This document shows positions 26,849 to 35,089 of a stretch of DNA of 64,000 nt, piece after piece. The stretch is from positions 1 to 64,000 of the forward strand of contig CAZTOP010000009.1 in assembly GCA_964615145.1 (NCBI GenBank). Reading direction: 5' to 3'. Within the stretch, counting starts at the first letter, position 1; every line of letters begins with the position of its first letter. The position numbers and the translations under genes are program-made. Under the pieces are notes generated by a model. The model saw only the letters and a program-made list of their open reading frames with translations. It was not told the DNA's origin and searched no databases. The stretch is from CAIVPM01 sp964615145. Lineage in GTDB: Bacteria; Bacteroidota; Bacteroidia; Chitinophagales; Chitinophagaceae.

Positions 26849-27448
26849 TTATTCTGCCTCTGCAATAACCTCTTTTACCTCTGGAATCATTCTTTTCATC
26901 ATCCCTTCAATTCCTGCCTTTAAAGTTACCATACTACTTGGGCAACCACTGCAACTTCCCTGTAACATGAGATTTACTACTCCATCATTATAACTTCTAA
27001 ACTGAATAGCTCCACCATCCATTTCAACTGCAGGTTTTACATAATTTTCTAAAAGCTCTTTTACTCTTTTAACAATATCATCATCATCAGCCGAAACTGT
27101 ATTACTTGCTTCTTGTTTTACTTTTGCAACTTCATCATCATTAACAACAATACCACCATTTTCAAGATAATTTTTTAAAAATTGTTTAATAGATGGAATT
27201 ATATCTTGCCAATCATTTGTATCGGCTGTTTTTGTCAATGTAATAAAATTGCTGGCTATAAATACACTTTTTATAAAAGGAAAACTAAATAGTTCTTTAG
27301 CCAAAGGAGATGGATTTGATGTACTTTCATCTTGAAAATCAATACTTTTTCCAGGATATAAAAGCTTGTTTGCAACAAACTTCATTGTTTCTGGATTGGG
27401 TGTCATTTCTGTATAAATACTAATTACTGGATTGCCTGTAGTTATCAT
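26849..27448 (-). CDS. NifU-like Fe-S cluster protein (Nfu type)
   Basis: A 199-residue protein with an N-terminal Nfu scaffold domain (about 8-95, TEMTPNPETMKFVANK) and a C-terminal NifU-like domain (about 120-199, ELLENYVKPAVEMDGGAIQF) holding the cluster-binding C166-S-G-C169. Nfu proteins carry 4Fe-4S clusters from the assembly machinery to target enzymes, such as RlmD-type and radical SAM proteins. Start at ATG 27448 (MITTGNPV) is chosen because a -7 element lies 17 bases upstream. An in-frame TTG at 27463 lies just downstream of that element. Confidence 0.9.
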   Translation of the reverse strand: MITTGNPVISIYTEMTPNPETMKFVANKLLYPGKSIDFQDESTSNPSPLAKELFSFPFIKSVFIASNFITLTKTADTNDWQDIIPSIKQFLKNYLENGGIVVNDDEVAKVKQEASNTVSADDDDIVKRVKELLENYVKPAVEMDGGAIQFRSYNDGVVNLMLQGSCSGCPSSMVTLKAGIEGMMKRMIPEVKEVIAEAE

Positions 27449-27465
27449 AATAAATAAATTCAACG

Positions 27466-27473
27466 CAAAAATA
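27466..27473 (-). promoter_or_regulatory. -7 promoter element of nfu
   Basis: TATTTTTG on the minus strand, a full TAnnTTTG match, followed by CG; it sets the start at ATG 27448. Confidence 0.45.
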
Positions 27474-27590
27474 AAAAAAGGAATCTAAGCAGCCTGCCTT
27501 TTTTCTATAATCGAAATTTATATTTTACTTTTTACGCACTAACTTATGACATTGAGGAATGATTTTGGCAATAAGCACAATCAAATGGGT

Positions 27591-27598
27591 TACATTTG
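27591..27598 (+). promoter_or_regulatory. -7 promoter element of fabH
   Basis: TACATTTG, a full TAnnTTTG match. It overlaps an in-frame TTG (27596) and so places the real start at ATG 27617. Confidence 0.5.
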
Positions 27599-27616
27599 AC
27601 GCCTAAACGATTGACT

Positions 27617-28663
27617 ATGCAACGTACAAAAATTGCAGGCATTGGTAAGTATGTGCCTAAAAATATTTTTACAAATAAAGATATGATGCAGTTTATGGAA
27701 ACAACAGACGAGTGGATTCAAGAAAGGACTGGCATTAAAGAAAGAAGGTTTGCAGATAGAACAAAAGAAACCACCACAACTATGGCTGTAGAGGCTGCAA
27801 AAGTTGCAATAGAAAGAGCAGGTATTACCACAAAAGATATTGACTTTATCATTTTTGCAACATTATCTCCCGATTATTACTTTCCAGGGTGTGGTGTACT
27901 TTTACAACGTGCATTACAAATGAATGAGATTGGTGCTTTAGATATTAGAAATCAGTGCAGTGGTTTTGTTTATGGATTAAGTATAGCCGATCAGTTTATA
28001 AAAACTGGCATGTATAAAAACATTCTTTTGGTGGGCAGCGAAAAACACTCATTTGGTTTAGACTTTTCAACGAGAGGTAGAAATATCAGTGTCATTTTTG
28101 GAGATGGTGCAGGTGCTGTTGTTTTACAACCAGCTGAAGACAAAAATCAAGGCATTTTAAGTACACACCTGCATAGTGATGGAACTTCGGCTGAAATTTT
28201 AGCAATGTTTAATCCTGGTACACACGCCAACTATTGGCAAGAAGGACTGGCAAATTTTGATGATGCCATAATGGGTGAAATGTTTATGAGTAAATCTATG
28301 ATAGATGGAGAACAAAATTATCCTACCATGGATGGACCTGCTGTATTTAAAAAGGCAATAGTAAAATTTCCAGAAGTAATTATGGAAGCATTAAATGCTA
28401 ATGGTTACAACCCTTCAGATTTAGATATGTTAATCCCACATCAGGCTAATTTACGCATTGCTCAATTTGTACAACAAAAACTAGGCTTAACAGATGACCA
28501 AGTGTTTAATAATATTCAGAAATACGGTAATACAACTGCCGCCAGTGTACCTATTGCACTTTGCGAGGCTTGGGAGCTAGGAAAAATAAAACCAAACGAC
28601 CTTGTTTGTTTAGCTGCATTTGGAAGTGGTTTAACTTGGGCTAGTGCATTAATGAAATGGTAA
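27617..28663 (+). CDS. fabH: Beta-ketoacyl-ACP synthase III
   Basis: A 348-residue thiolase-fold enzyme that condenses acetyl- or branched acyl-CoA with malonyl-ACP to begin fatty acid synthesis. The catalytic triad is C114 (NQCSG), H275 (IPHQAN) and N305 (YGNTTAASVP), in the usual order. TTDEWIQERTGIKERR and FGDGAGAVVL are family signatures. Start ATG 27617 (MQRTKIAGIG) is used because the seven preceding in-frame codons overlap the -7 element. It stands alone, without plsX, rpmF or other fab genes. A second FabH-like paralogue elsewhere cannot be excluded. Confidence 0.93.
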   Translation: MQRTKIAGIGKYVPKNIFTNKDMMQFMETTDEWIQERTGIKERRFADRTKETTTTMAVEAAKVAIERAGITTKDIDFIIFATLSPDYYFPGCGVLLQRALQMNEIGALDIRNQCSGFVYGLSIADQFIKTGMYKNILLVGSEKHSFGLDFSTRGRNISVIFGDGAGAVVLQPAEDKNQGILSTHLHSDGTSAEILAMFNPGTHANYWQEGLANFDDAIMGEMFMSKSMIDGEQNYPTMDGPAVFKKAIVKFPEVIMEALNANGYNPSDLDMLIPHQANLRIAQFVQQKLGLTDDQVFNNIQKYGNTTAASVPIALCEAWELGKIKPNDLVCLAAFGSGLTWASALMKW

Positions 28664-28739
28664 AGGTGAAAATTGTTGGCAAAAAATACTGATTTAACAA
28701 AAATCATTTTTTGAAATCCAAAACAATATAGATTATAAT

Positions 28740-29636
28740 ATGAAGCGAAAGATTATTTATTTGATAAATCCAAAATCAGGTACTCAAAAAAAAGAGGCTA
28801 TTAAATTATTGGTTGAAATAGAGACAAAAAAGTTAGCTATACCATTTGAAATATTACATACTAATTCTGAAGGAAAATATGAGTTTGTAAAAGATAAAAT
28901 TAAAGATGAACAATATACCGATGTAGTTATTATAGGTGGAGATGGGACTGTAAACCAAGTAACCAATGCTTTAAAAGAATTACCTATCCATTTTGGAATA
29001 ATACCTATTGGCTCTGGAAATGGCTTAGCCAGAGCTGCAAACATTCCTATGAAACCTAAGGCTGCGTTAAATCTTATTTTCAATGGAACACCAAAAATGA
29101 TTGACGCATTTAAGGTGAATAATTTTTACTCCTGCATGCTAAGTGGTATTGGGTTTGACGCTCAGGTTGCACACGATTTTGCTACAAAAGCATCTCGAGG
29201 ACTACTAACCTATACACAACAAAGTATTATAAATTTTTTCAAAGCACAGCCTTACCTATTTGAAATTGTTTTAAATGATTTTTCATTTTTTAGTGATGCT
29301 TTTTTTATTAGCATTGCAAATAGCAATCAGTTTGGAAATAATTTTACTATTGCACCAAAAGCAAGTTTAAGTGATGGCTTGTTGGACATTGTAATTGTTC
29401 AAAAAATGAATAAAGCAAAGCTTCCTTTTGCAGTACTTAAACAAATGCGTGGCAATAATAAACTGCAAACTTTAGTTGAAGATGTTAGCAAAAAAAACAT
29501 ACTTTATTTTCAAACGCCACAAATTATTATAAAAAATAGTAAACTTGCTCCTTTACACATTGATGGTGAACCCTATGAAACCAGCGATGAACTAAGAATT
29601 ACTATTATAAAAAATTGTTTTAAACTGATTCACTAG
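28740..29636 (+). CDS. Diacylglycerol kinase-family lipid kinase (YegS/BmrU type)
   Basis: A 298-residue protein with INPKSGTQKK at the N-terminus, the nucleotide loop G66-G-D-G-T in IIGGDGTVNQV, PIGSGNGLARA, and the C-terminal SDGLLDIVIV and HIDGEP blocks. These are the full set for the DAGK catalytic family. It probably phosphorylates diacylglycerol or a related lipid. Its TAG overlaps the convergent CBS gene by four bases (CTAG). Confidence 0.88.
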   Translation: MKRKIIYLINPKSGTQKKEAIKLLVEIETKKLAIPFEILHTNSEGKYEFVKDKIKDEQYTDVVIIGGDGTVNQVTNALKELPIHFGIIPIGSGNGLARAANIPMKPKAALNLIFNGTPKMIDAFKVNNFYSCMLSGIGFDAQVAHDFATKASRGLLTYTQQSIINFFKAQPYLFEIVLNDFSFFSDAFFISIANSNQFGNNFTIAPKASLSDGLLDIVIVQKMNKAKLPFAVLKQMRGNNKLQTLVEDVSKKNILYFQTPQIIIKNSKLAPLHIDGEPYETSDELRITIIKNCFKLIH

Positions 29637-30292
29637 ATATTCAAGTATGACATTAGATGATTGTAATTATCTTTAAGCTCATTAGTATATTGTTCCTCGC
29701 CAAAAAAGTATCTTACCGAATAGTCAAATCTTTGAAATGTAGCTACAATATCACTTATTTCTATTTTATTAACTTTTAATGTTACTAAAACTAATCCAGT
29801 AGTAGCTTCGGTTAGGGTATTTAATTGAGTTATGTAAGCATCATTTGTTTCAACAAGCCTGCTAATTTCACCAAAAGAATAGTTGCGTCTTTCAATTTCT
29901 AAAACAATCATTCCGCCTGGCTCATCATTACCCACGAAGGTATTTAGTGCAAATAAAACTTCCTTTATTGAAACAGCTCCTAAAATTTCTGCATCATCAT
30001 TTAATATAGGTATTAGCGATAAATTATTTTCAGAAGCTGCTTTAACAGCGGTCATAAAATGTTCATTTGCTTTTACAAATTTTTGAACAAAAAACTCTTG
30101 CAATGCATTAATAGTAATACTTTCATCTGCATCTAACAATTCTTCTTTACTAATAATTCCTACAAATTTTTCTTCTTGTGCTACAGCTAAGTGTACCACA
30201 TCGTAGTCATCCATTAATTGCAATGCAAATGAAACCTTATCGAATAAATGCAAAACCGGATATGTAGTTTGTATTAATTGAGACGATAGCAT
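29633..30292 (-). CDS. CBS-domain protein
   Basis: A 219-residue cytoplasmic protein with two CBS motifs in the first about 130 residues (TYPVLHLFDKVSFALQLMDDYDVVHLAV and LSLIPILNDDAEILGAVSIKEV). A C-terminal ACT-like region follows (about 140-205, GMIVLEIERRNYSFGEISRLVE). This resembles AcuB-like proteins. CBS pairs usually sense adenine nucleotides; the regulated partner is unknown. It overlaps the lipid kinase gene at its 3' end. Confidence 0.82.
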   Translation of the reverse strand: MLSSQLIQTTYPVLHLFDKVSFALQLMDDYDVVHLAVAQEEKFVGIISKEELLDADESITINALQEFFVQKFVKANEHFMTAVKAASENNLSLIPILNDDAEILGAVSIKEVLFALNTFVGNDEPGGMIVLEIERRNYSFGEISRLVETNDAYITQLNTLTEATTGLVLVTLKVNKIEISDIVATFQRFDYSVRYFFGEEQYTNELKDNYNHLMSYLNI

Positions 30293-30339
30293 AATCTTTC
30301 TTTTCTATATATAGACGTATAAAACCGGTAAAAAGTTGT

Positions 30340-31104
30340 TTAGGAAACTGTTAATTTTTTCAGAAAATTTCCTAAAATCTCATTAAACTCTTCAGGTACT
30401 TCCATCATTGGTGCGTGACCACATTTGTCAATAAAATGTAACTCACTATTTGGAATTAATTTATGAAATTCTTCACCAACAAATGGTGGTGTAATGATAT
30501 CGTTGTTACCCCAAATTAGTAGGGTTGGTAGTTTTATTTGATTAAGCTCTTCGCCTAAATTACTTCTAATGGCACTTTTTGCTAAAGCCAACACTTTAAT
30601 AACCTTTAATCTGCTAGTTGTAATTTGAAAAACTTCCTCTACAAGTTCTTCAGTTGCCATTGCAGGATCATAAAAAGTAACTTCAGTTTTCTTTCGTATA
30701 TAATCTCTGTCTCCACGTTTAGGATAACTATCTCCCATACCGTTTTCAAACAAACCAGAACTACCCGTAAGTGTTAATGATTTTACTTTATTGGCATTTT
30801 TTAAAACATAAACCAAGGCTACGTGTCCTCCTAAAGAATTACCAAGTAAATGAATATCCTTATATCCTTTTACATCAATAAATTTTTGAACGTGTTTTGC
30901 TAAACCATTAACAGTGGTATGAAAAATATCTAATTCAAAAAGTGGCAACATTGGAACCACCACTTTATAATCCTTTTTAAAATATTCAATTAAATCTTTA
31001 AAATTACTCAACGCACCAAAAAGTCCATGGAGCAGCATCAAAGTTTCACCTTCGCCTTCTTCTATATATTTAAATTTGTCTAATTCCTTTATTTTATAAT
31101 CCAT
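30340..31104 (-). CDS. Alpha/beta hydrolase
   Basis: A 254-residue alpha/beta hydrolase with a complete triad: nucleophile S90 in LLGNSLGGH, D202 in WGNNDIITPP, and H230 in CGHAPMMEVPEEF. The oxyanion motif LLHGLFGAL is near residue 24. No signal peptide. The substrate cannot be told; esterase, C-C hydrolase and haloperoxidase-like relatives share the pattern. It lies 136 bp downstream of cvpA, with a TTTATTTG promoter-like element in the gap. Confidence 0.87.
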   Translation of the reverse strand: MDYKIKELDKFKYIEEGEGETLMLLHGLFGALSNFKDLIEYFKKDYKVVVPMLPLFELDIFHTTVNGLAKHVQKFIDVKGYKDIHLLGNSLGGHVALVYVLKNANKVKSLTLTGSSGLFENGMGDSYPKRGDRDYIRKKTEVTFYDPAMATEELVEEVFQITTSRLKVIKVLALAKSAIRSNLGEELNQIKLPTLLIWGNNDIITPPFVGEEFHKLIPNSELHFIDKCGHAPMMEVPEEFNEILGNFLKKLTVS

Positions 31105-31240
31105 AATATTTTAAGCAAGTCAATTGGTACAAATAAAAGCAAATTTTAGTTAATATACTTTTAATTAATTATTAAATACTCTCAGTTCGCTAAAAAAAGT
31201 GTTTGAAAGAAGATTTGGCTTAAATAATATAGTTGTATCT

Positions 31241-31774
31241 CTAACTAATTGGATGGCTATTAGAAAAAAAGGATTCAAGTTGATGAAAAGTATTTTGAAA
31301 AAAAGGAATCACATATCCAAATCCGGTAATTATTTTGGGTGCCCAAGGTTTAATAAACCAATATGTAGCGGATGAGGAAATTGTCTCGGGTTTTAGTAGA
31401 TGCATTTTATCAAAAAAAAATAAAATCACACTTAAAATACTGATGTATAACGAGGCAAATAATACAATTCCTCCTAATTTATTGAGCCAGCCCATCATAA
31501 CAATTTGCATTGTTTTTTCAACTATCCTAGCTCCTAATCTTACTACAATAATAACTCCAATTATTACTAATGAAAAGGATAGAAAAGGCATCCAATATAC
31601 TGGCAAATTAGTAGCCGCATTAAGCCAATTTGCAACTACAGAGGAAAATTTTATAGCTACAACTAAACCAATAATAATAGCAGCAAAAGAAAAAACAGCA
31701 ACTATAAGGCCTTTGGAGTAACCTTTAATAATTGCTGCAATCAATGCTAATAAAAAAAGTATGTCTATAAACAT
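31241..31774 (-). CDS. CvpA-family membrane protein
   Basis: A 177-residue protein with four hydrophobic helices and the conserved first segment IDILFLLALIAAIIKGYSKGL, matching the CvpA family. The family is named after colicin V production and has an unclear role in envelope stress. It starts 22 bp after the YqeY-like gene and is probably co-transcribed with gldC and yqeY. Confidence 0.85.
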   Translation of the reverse strand: MFIDILFLLALIAAIIKGYSKGLIVAVFSFAAIIIGLVVAIKFSSVVANWLNAATNLPVYWMPFLSFSLVIIGVIIVVRLGARIVEKTMQIVMMGWLNKLGGIVLFASLYISILSVILFFFDKMHLLKPETISSSATYWFIKPWAPKIITGFGYVIPFFQNTFHQLESFFSNSHPIS

Positions 31775-31796
31775 TACTAATATTTAGACATAAAAA

Positions 31797-32249
31797 TTAT
31801 TTTGCTAACAATTCTTTTACTAACCCTGAAATAATTTTACCATCAGCTTTACCTGCTAGTTGCTTGGTTGCAACACCCATAACCTTGCCCATATCTGCAG
31901 GTGTACTTGCTCCAACTTCTGTAATAATTACAGCTAGTACTTCTTTAATTTCAGCCTCTGTTAATTGTTTTGGCAAAAACTTTTCAATAATTGCAATTTC
32001 TTCTTGCTCTTTAGTTGCTAAGTCTAGCCTATTTTGTTGTGTAAAAATTTCTAAACTATCCCTTCTTTGCTTTACAATTTTTTGCAATAATTTCAACTCA
32101 ACTTCTGTTGAAATTTCACCTCCTACACCTGGCTCTGTTTTGGCTTTAATAATTTCTGCCTTAATAGCTCTCAATCCACGCAAAGCAGCTTCATCTTTAG
32201 CCTTCATTGCGTCCTTCATTTGTGCCATTACTTGTTGTTCTAAATTCAT
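31797..32249 (-). CDS. GatB/YqeY-domain protein
   Basis: A 150-residue, helix-rich protein covering the whole YqeY family. It starts MNLEQQVMAQMKDAMKAKDEAALRGLR and ends in GATKQLAGKADGK-like residues. The domain is shared with the C-terminal part of GatB, where it contacts tRNA, but stand-alone members have no settled function. It lies 22 bp after gldC and 22 bp before cvpA in one operon. Confidence 0.9.
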   Translation of the reverse strand: MNLEQQVMAQMKDAMKAKDEAALRGLRAIKAEIIKAKTEPGVGGEISTEVELKLLQKIVKQRRDSLEIFTQQNRLDLATKEQEEIAIIEKFLPKQLTEAEIKEVLAVIITEVGASTPADMGKVMGVATKQLAGKADGKIISGLVKELLAK

Positions 32250-32271
32250 ATCAAATACTTTTTAATAGTTA

Positions 32272-32622
32272 TTAATCGGCTTTGTTTTCTTTGAGCTGTT
32301 GTTCTTTAAATTTTTTAATAAAATCTTTTGCAAACTTTTTTATATCAACAACCATCTCTTCATTGTGGGTAGCTCTGTTGTAACTGTCTGCCATACCCAT
32401 AAATGTCTGGTAAAAAAAGTCTGCCATTTCATCTACCATCATATCTTTTGTCCATAAATCAATACGTAAAGCACTTTTATCTTCTCCATCCCAAAATGCT
32501 AACATCATAGCTTTGGCTTTTTGTTGCATATCTGCAGTGCTGTCAGCAGCACTCCAATTAATTTGTTTTGGAACTTTGTCATTATCTAAATGAACGTCAA
32601 TATTTATAGTAGATGTATGCAT
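32272..32622 (-). CDS. gldC: Gliding motility protein GldC
   Basis: A 116-residue cytoplasmic protein starting MHTSTINIDVHLDNDKVP at ATG 32622. INWSAADSTADMQQKAKAMMLAFWDG and MVDEMADFFYQTFMGMADSYNRAT match GldC of gliding Bacteroidota. GldC is an accessory factor of gliding motility and is found in organisms with the type IX secretion system, which agrees with the T9SS-tailed proteins later in the window. A perfect promoter stands just upstream, so an in-frame TTG at 32649, which lies at the -7 element, is rejected as start. Confidence 0.9.
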   Translation of the reverse strand: MHTSTINIDVHLDNDKVPKQINWSAADSTADMQQKAKAMMLAFWDGEDKSALRIDLWTKDMMVDEMADFFYQTFMGMADSYNRATHNEEMVVDIKKFAKDFIKKFKEQQLKENKAD

Positions 32623-32646
32623 AGTAACTATCTTAAAATTTTGCAA

Positions 32647-32681
32647 CAAAAGTAGAAGATTGATAATAATCTATCTACAAA
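32647..32681 (-). promoter_or_regulatory. Promoter of the gldC-yqeY-cvpA operon
   Basis: TTTG (32678-32681), spacer 23 bp, then TACTTTTG (32647-32654) on the minus strand: both elements match the Bacteroidota consensus exactly. Confidence 0.7.
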
Positions 32682-32769
32682 ATTTCGTACTCCAAAAAAA
32701 AGTCGTTTCAAAATTCCTTAGCTTTTTGTTAAAAGATTGATAAGGTTCTACGTTTTATAACTTGGGCAT

Positions 32770-32777
32770 TATATTTG
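32770..32777 (+). promoter_or_regulatory. -7 promoter element of the DUF4197 gene
   Basis: TATATTTG, a full TAnnTTTG match, 21 bases before the ATG at 32799. Confidence 0.5.
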
Positions 32778-32798
32778 AAAACTTAAAAAAAAATTATA

Positions 32799-33530
32799 AT
32801 GAGAGCTTATTTATTACTGAGTACTTGCTTATTTACAACAAGCTTATTTGCACAATTTGACCAGTTAAAAAAAGCTGCATCAAAGCCTATAAACAGTGTA
32901 CAAAATATTCTTTCACCAAATAAAGATTCGTTAAGTACCAATGATGTAATTGGTGGCTTAAAAGAAGCTTTGAATGTTGGTATTGATAAAGGCACAAAAC
33001 AACTTTCATCTGTTGATGGATTTTTTAAAGATGCTGCAATCAAAATTTTAATGCCTCCAGAAGCAGCAAAAGTAGAAGAATCTTTAAGGAGTGTTGGTTT
33101 AGGAAATCAGGTTGATGCAGCTATTTTAAATATGAATAGGGCTGCTGAAGATGCCTGCAAAACTGCATCGCCCATATTTGTAAATGCTATTAAAAATATG
33201 AGCTTTGCCGATGCTTGGGCTATTTTTAGAGGCGAGGATAATGCTGCTACAAACTATTTACAAAAACAAACAACCAATGAACTTTCTAATGCTTTCAAAC
33301 CAATTATTGATGAGGCTTTAACTAAAATTGATGCTACTAAACATTGGAATACGCTATTTAGTAATTACAATAAATTTAGTTTTAAAAAAGTTAATCCAGA
33401 CTTAAGTGCTTACGTAACTGAAAAAGCTTTGTCGGGTATATTTTATCAATTAGCCATTGAAGAAAAGAAAATACGTAAAGACCCTGCTGCAAGAACTACA
33501 GAAATATTAAAAAATGTATTTGGAAAATAA
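32799..33530 (+). CDS. DUF4197 family secreted protein
   Basis: A 243-residue protein with a signal peptide (cleaved after LFA-Q) and an all-helical mature part. ALNVGIDKGTKQLSSVDGFFKDAAIKILMPPEA and SFADAWAIFRGEDNAATNYLQ are typical of the DUF4197 family, periplasmic proteins with no known function. The helical, repeat-like composition suggests a binding role but nothing more. Monocistronic: own promoter, and a bidirectional terminator follows. Confidence 0.85.
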   Translation: MRAYLLLSTCLFTTSLFAQFDQLKKAASKPINSVQNILSPNKDSLSTNDVIGGLKEALNVGIDKGTKQLSSVDGFFKDAAIKILMPPEAAKVEESLRSVGLGNQVDAAILNMNRAAEDACKTASPIFVNAIKNMSFADAWAIFRGEDNAATNYLQKQTTNELSNAFKPIIDEALTKIDATKHWNTLFSNYNKFSFKKVNPDLSAYVTEKALSGIFYQLAIEEKKIRKDPAARTTEILKNVFGK

Positions 33531-33544
33531 AAAATAATATCAAT

Positions 33545-33581
33545 AAAAAAGCCAACTTGAACGTTTCAAGTTGGCTTTTTT
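33545..33581. terminator. Bidirectional terminator between DUF4197 and sugar MFS genes
   Basis: Perfect stem AGCCAACTTGAA and its complement around a CG-containing loop, flanked by six A and six T. It ends both the rightward DUF4197 gene and the leftward polysaccharide utilization operon. Confidence 0.92.
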
Positions 33582-33601
33582 AGTATGGTTAAATAAATAA
33601 A

Positions 33602-35065
33602 TTAATGCCCTGTGCTATTGACTTCATCATAACTTATTCCTTGATCTTTTAATATAGTTCTTGCTCTAATTGCATAAAAAGCTAAATAAGCAAAACAAAC
33701 AACCCCTACTATATAACTATATTGAATGCCTATTGTATCTGCAAATACTCCTTGCAGCCAACTTACGATACCACCACCCATAATCATCATAATTAGTAAG
33801 CTACTGCCTTGATTGGTGTTTTTACCCAAACCTGCAACAGCAATGGTAAAAATACAAGGCCAAAGTGTACTACAAAACAAACCTACACTTGTAAAAGCAT
33901 AAGCACTAACTAACCCATTTGTGAACATTCCTGTTAATAAAGCTATAATGCCGGCAACAGAAAATATAAGCAACATTGTAACAGGATTTCCTTTGCTAGC
34001 TATATCACAAATAATCATTACAGCTATTACTACTGCATAAATATAAAATTGAGAAACCTCGTGATTGGCAATTGTATTTACTAGTAAAAAAACTGCAAAA
34101 GCTAGATATGGCATAAAAAACCTTAGGGCTTGTTTAATACCTTTGCTTACATCAAAAACACCTACAGCACCCGTCCATCTTCCTATCATTAAACTAGCCC
34201 AGTATAAAGAAATATAAGGTGCTACTTTTTGAGTAGGTATGCTTAAATATTTTTCTAGATATGCTGGCAAATTACTTGCTGTTGCTACTTCTACACCCAC
34301 ATAAACAAATATGGCAATCATTCCCATTACTAATTGGGGATATTGAAATGCAGATGATTTATCAACTACTTTTTTAGTATTCTTTAGTGTTTGTTCATTT
34401 TCAAAATCGAATACCGGCTCTTCATTTCCTAAATTTATTTTATTTGGAATTGATGAAAATTTTAAAAACACAGCAACAATTGCAAATGCTAATCCTAAAA
34501 TTAAATAAGGAATTTTTACACTTTCAATACTTGCTTCTGTGTTGGCAGCAGATACACTACCAAAAATGGCAAAACTTACTAATAGTGGACCAATTGTGGT
34601 GCCAAAATTATTTACTCCACCAGCCATTGTTAAACGTTGTGAACCAGTTTTAGGATTGCCCATTACAATTGCTAAAGGATTGGCAGCAATTTGTTGTAAA
34701 GAGAAACCTAAACCCACAATAAACAATCCACTTATCATTAATAAAAACGAGCCTGAATTAGCAGCAGGATAAAACAATAATGTACCCAATGCAGATATTA
34801 ATAGCCCTAAGCAAATTCCATTTTTATAGCCAATTTTATTCAATACATCTGTACCAATAATTTTAGAAATACCAAAATAAATTAACGAACCAACTGTATA
34901 AGCTACATAAAATGCAACAGAAACTAATTGACTTTCACCTTGCGATAAATTGAATGCTTTTTTGAAAACAGGTATTAATATATCATTACTAGCGGCTACA
35001 AATCCCCAGAAAAAAAATACAATAATCAAACTGCCAAACTGACCCCAATTAGTTTTTTGTTGCAT
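33602..35065 (-). CDS. Sugar MFS transporter (FucP/glucose-galactose porter type)
   Basis: A 487-residue protein with 12 predicted helices. FFFWGFVAASNDILIPVFK at helix 1 is the mark of the FHS/FucP subfamily, and NPKTGSQRLTMAGGVNNFGTTIGPLL is its long conserved loop. It imports a monosaccharide, probably glucose, with protons. It is the last gene of the polysaccharide utilization operon, 24 bp after the GH3 gene, which fits uptake of glucose made by the beta-glucosidase in the periplasm. Confidence 0.9.
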   Translation of the reverse strand: MQQKTNWGQFGSLIIVFFFWGFVAASNDILIPVFKKAFNLSQGESQLVSVAFYVAYTVGSLIYFGISKIIGTDVLNKIGYKNGICLGLLISALGTLLFYPAANSGSFLLMISGLFIVGLGFSLQQIAANPLAIVMGNPKTGSQRLTMAGGVNNFGTTIGPLLVSFAIFGSVSAANTEASIESVKIPYLILGLAFAIVAVFLKFSSIPNKINLGNEEPVFDFENEQTLKNTKKVVDKSSAFQYPQLVMGMIAIFVYVGVEVATASNLPAYLEKYLSIPTQKVAPYISLYWASLMIGRWTGAVGVFDVSKGIKQALRFFMPYLAFAVFLLVNTIANHEVSQFYIYAVVIAVMIICDIASKGNPVTMLLIFSVAGIIALLTGMFTNGLVSAYAFTSVGLFCSTLWPCIFTIAVAGLGKNTNQGSSLLIMMIMGGGIVSWLQGVFADTIGIQYSYIVGVVCFAYLAFYAIRARTILKDQGISYDEVNSTGH

Positions 35066-35089
35066 ATAATTTTTTTACAAATGAAACGA

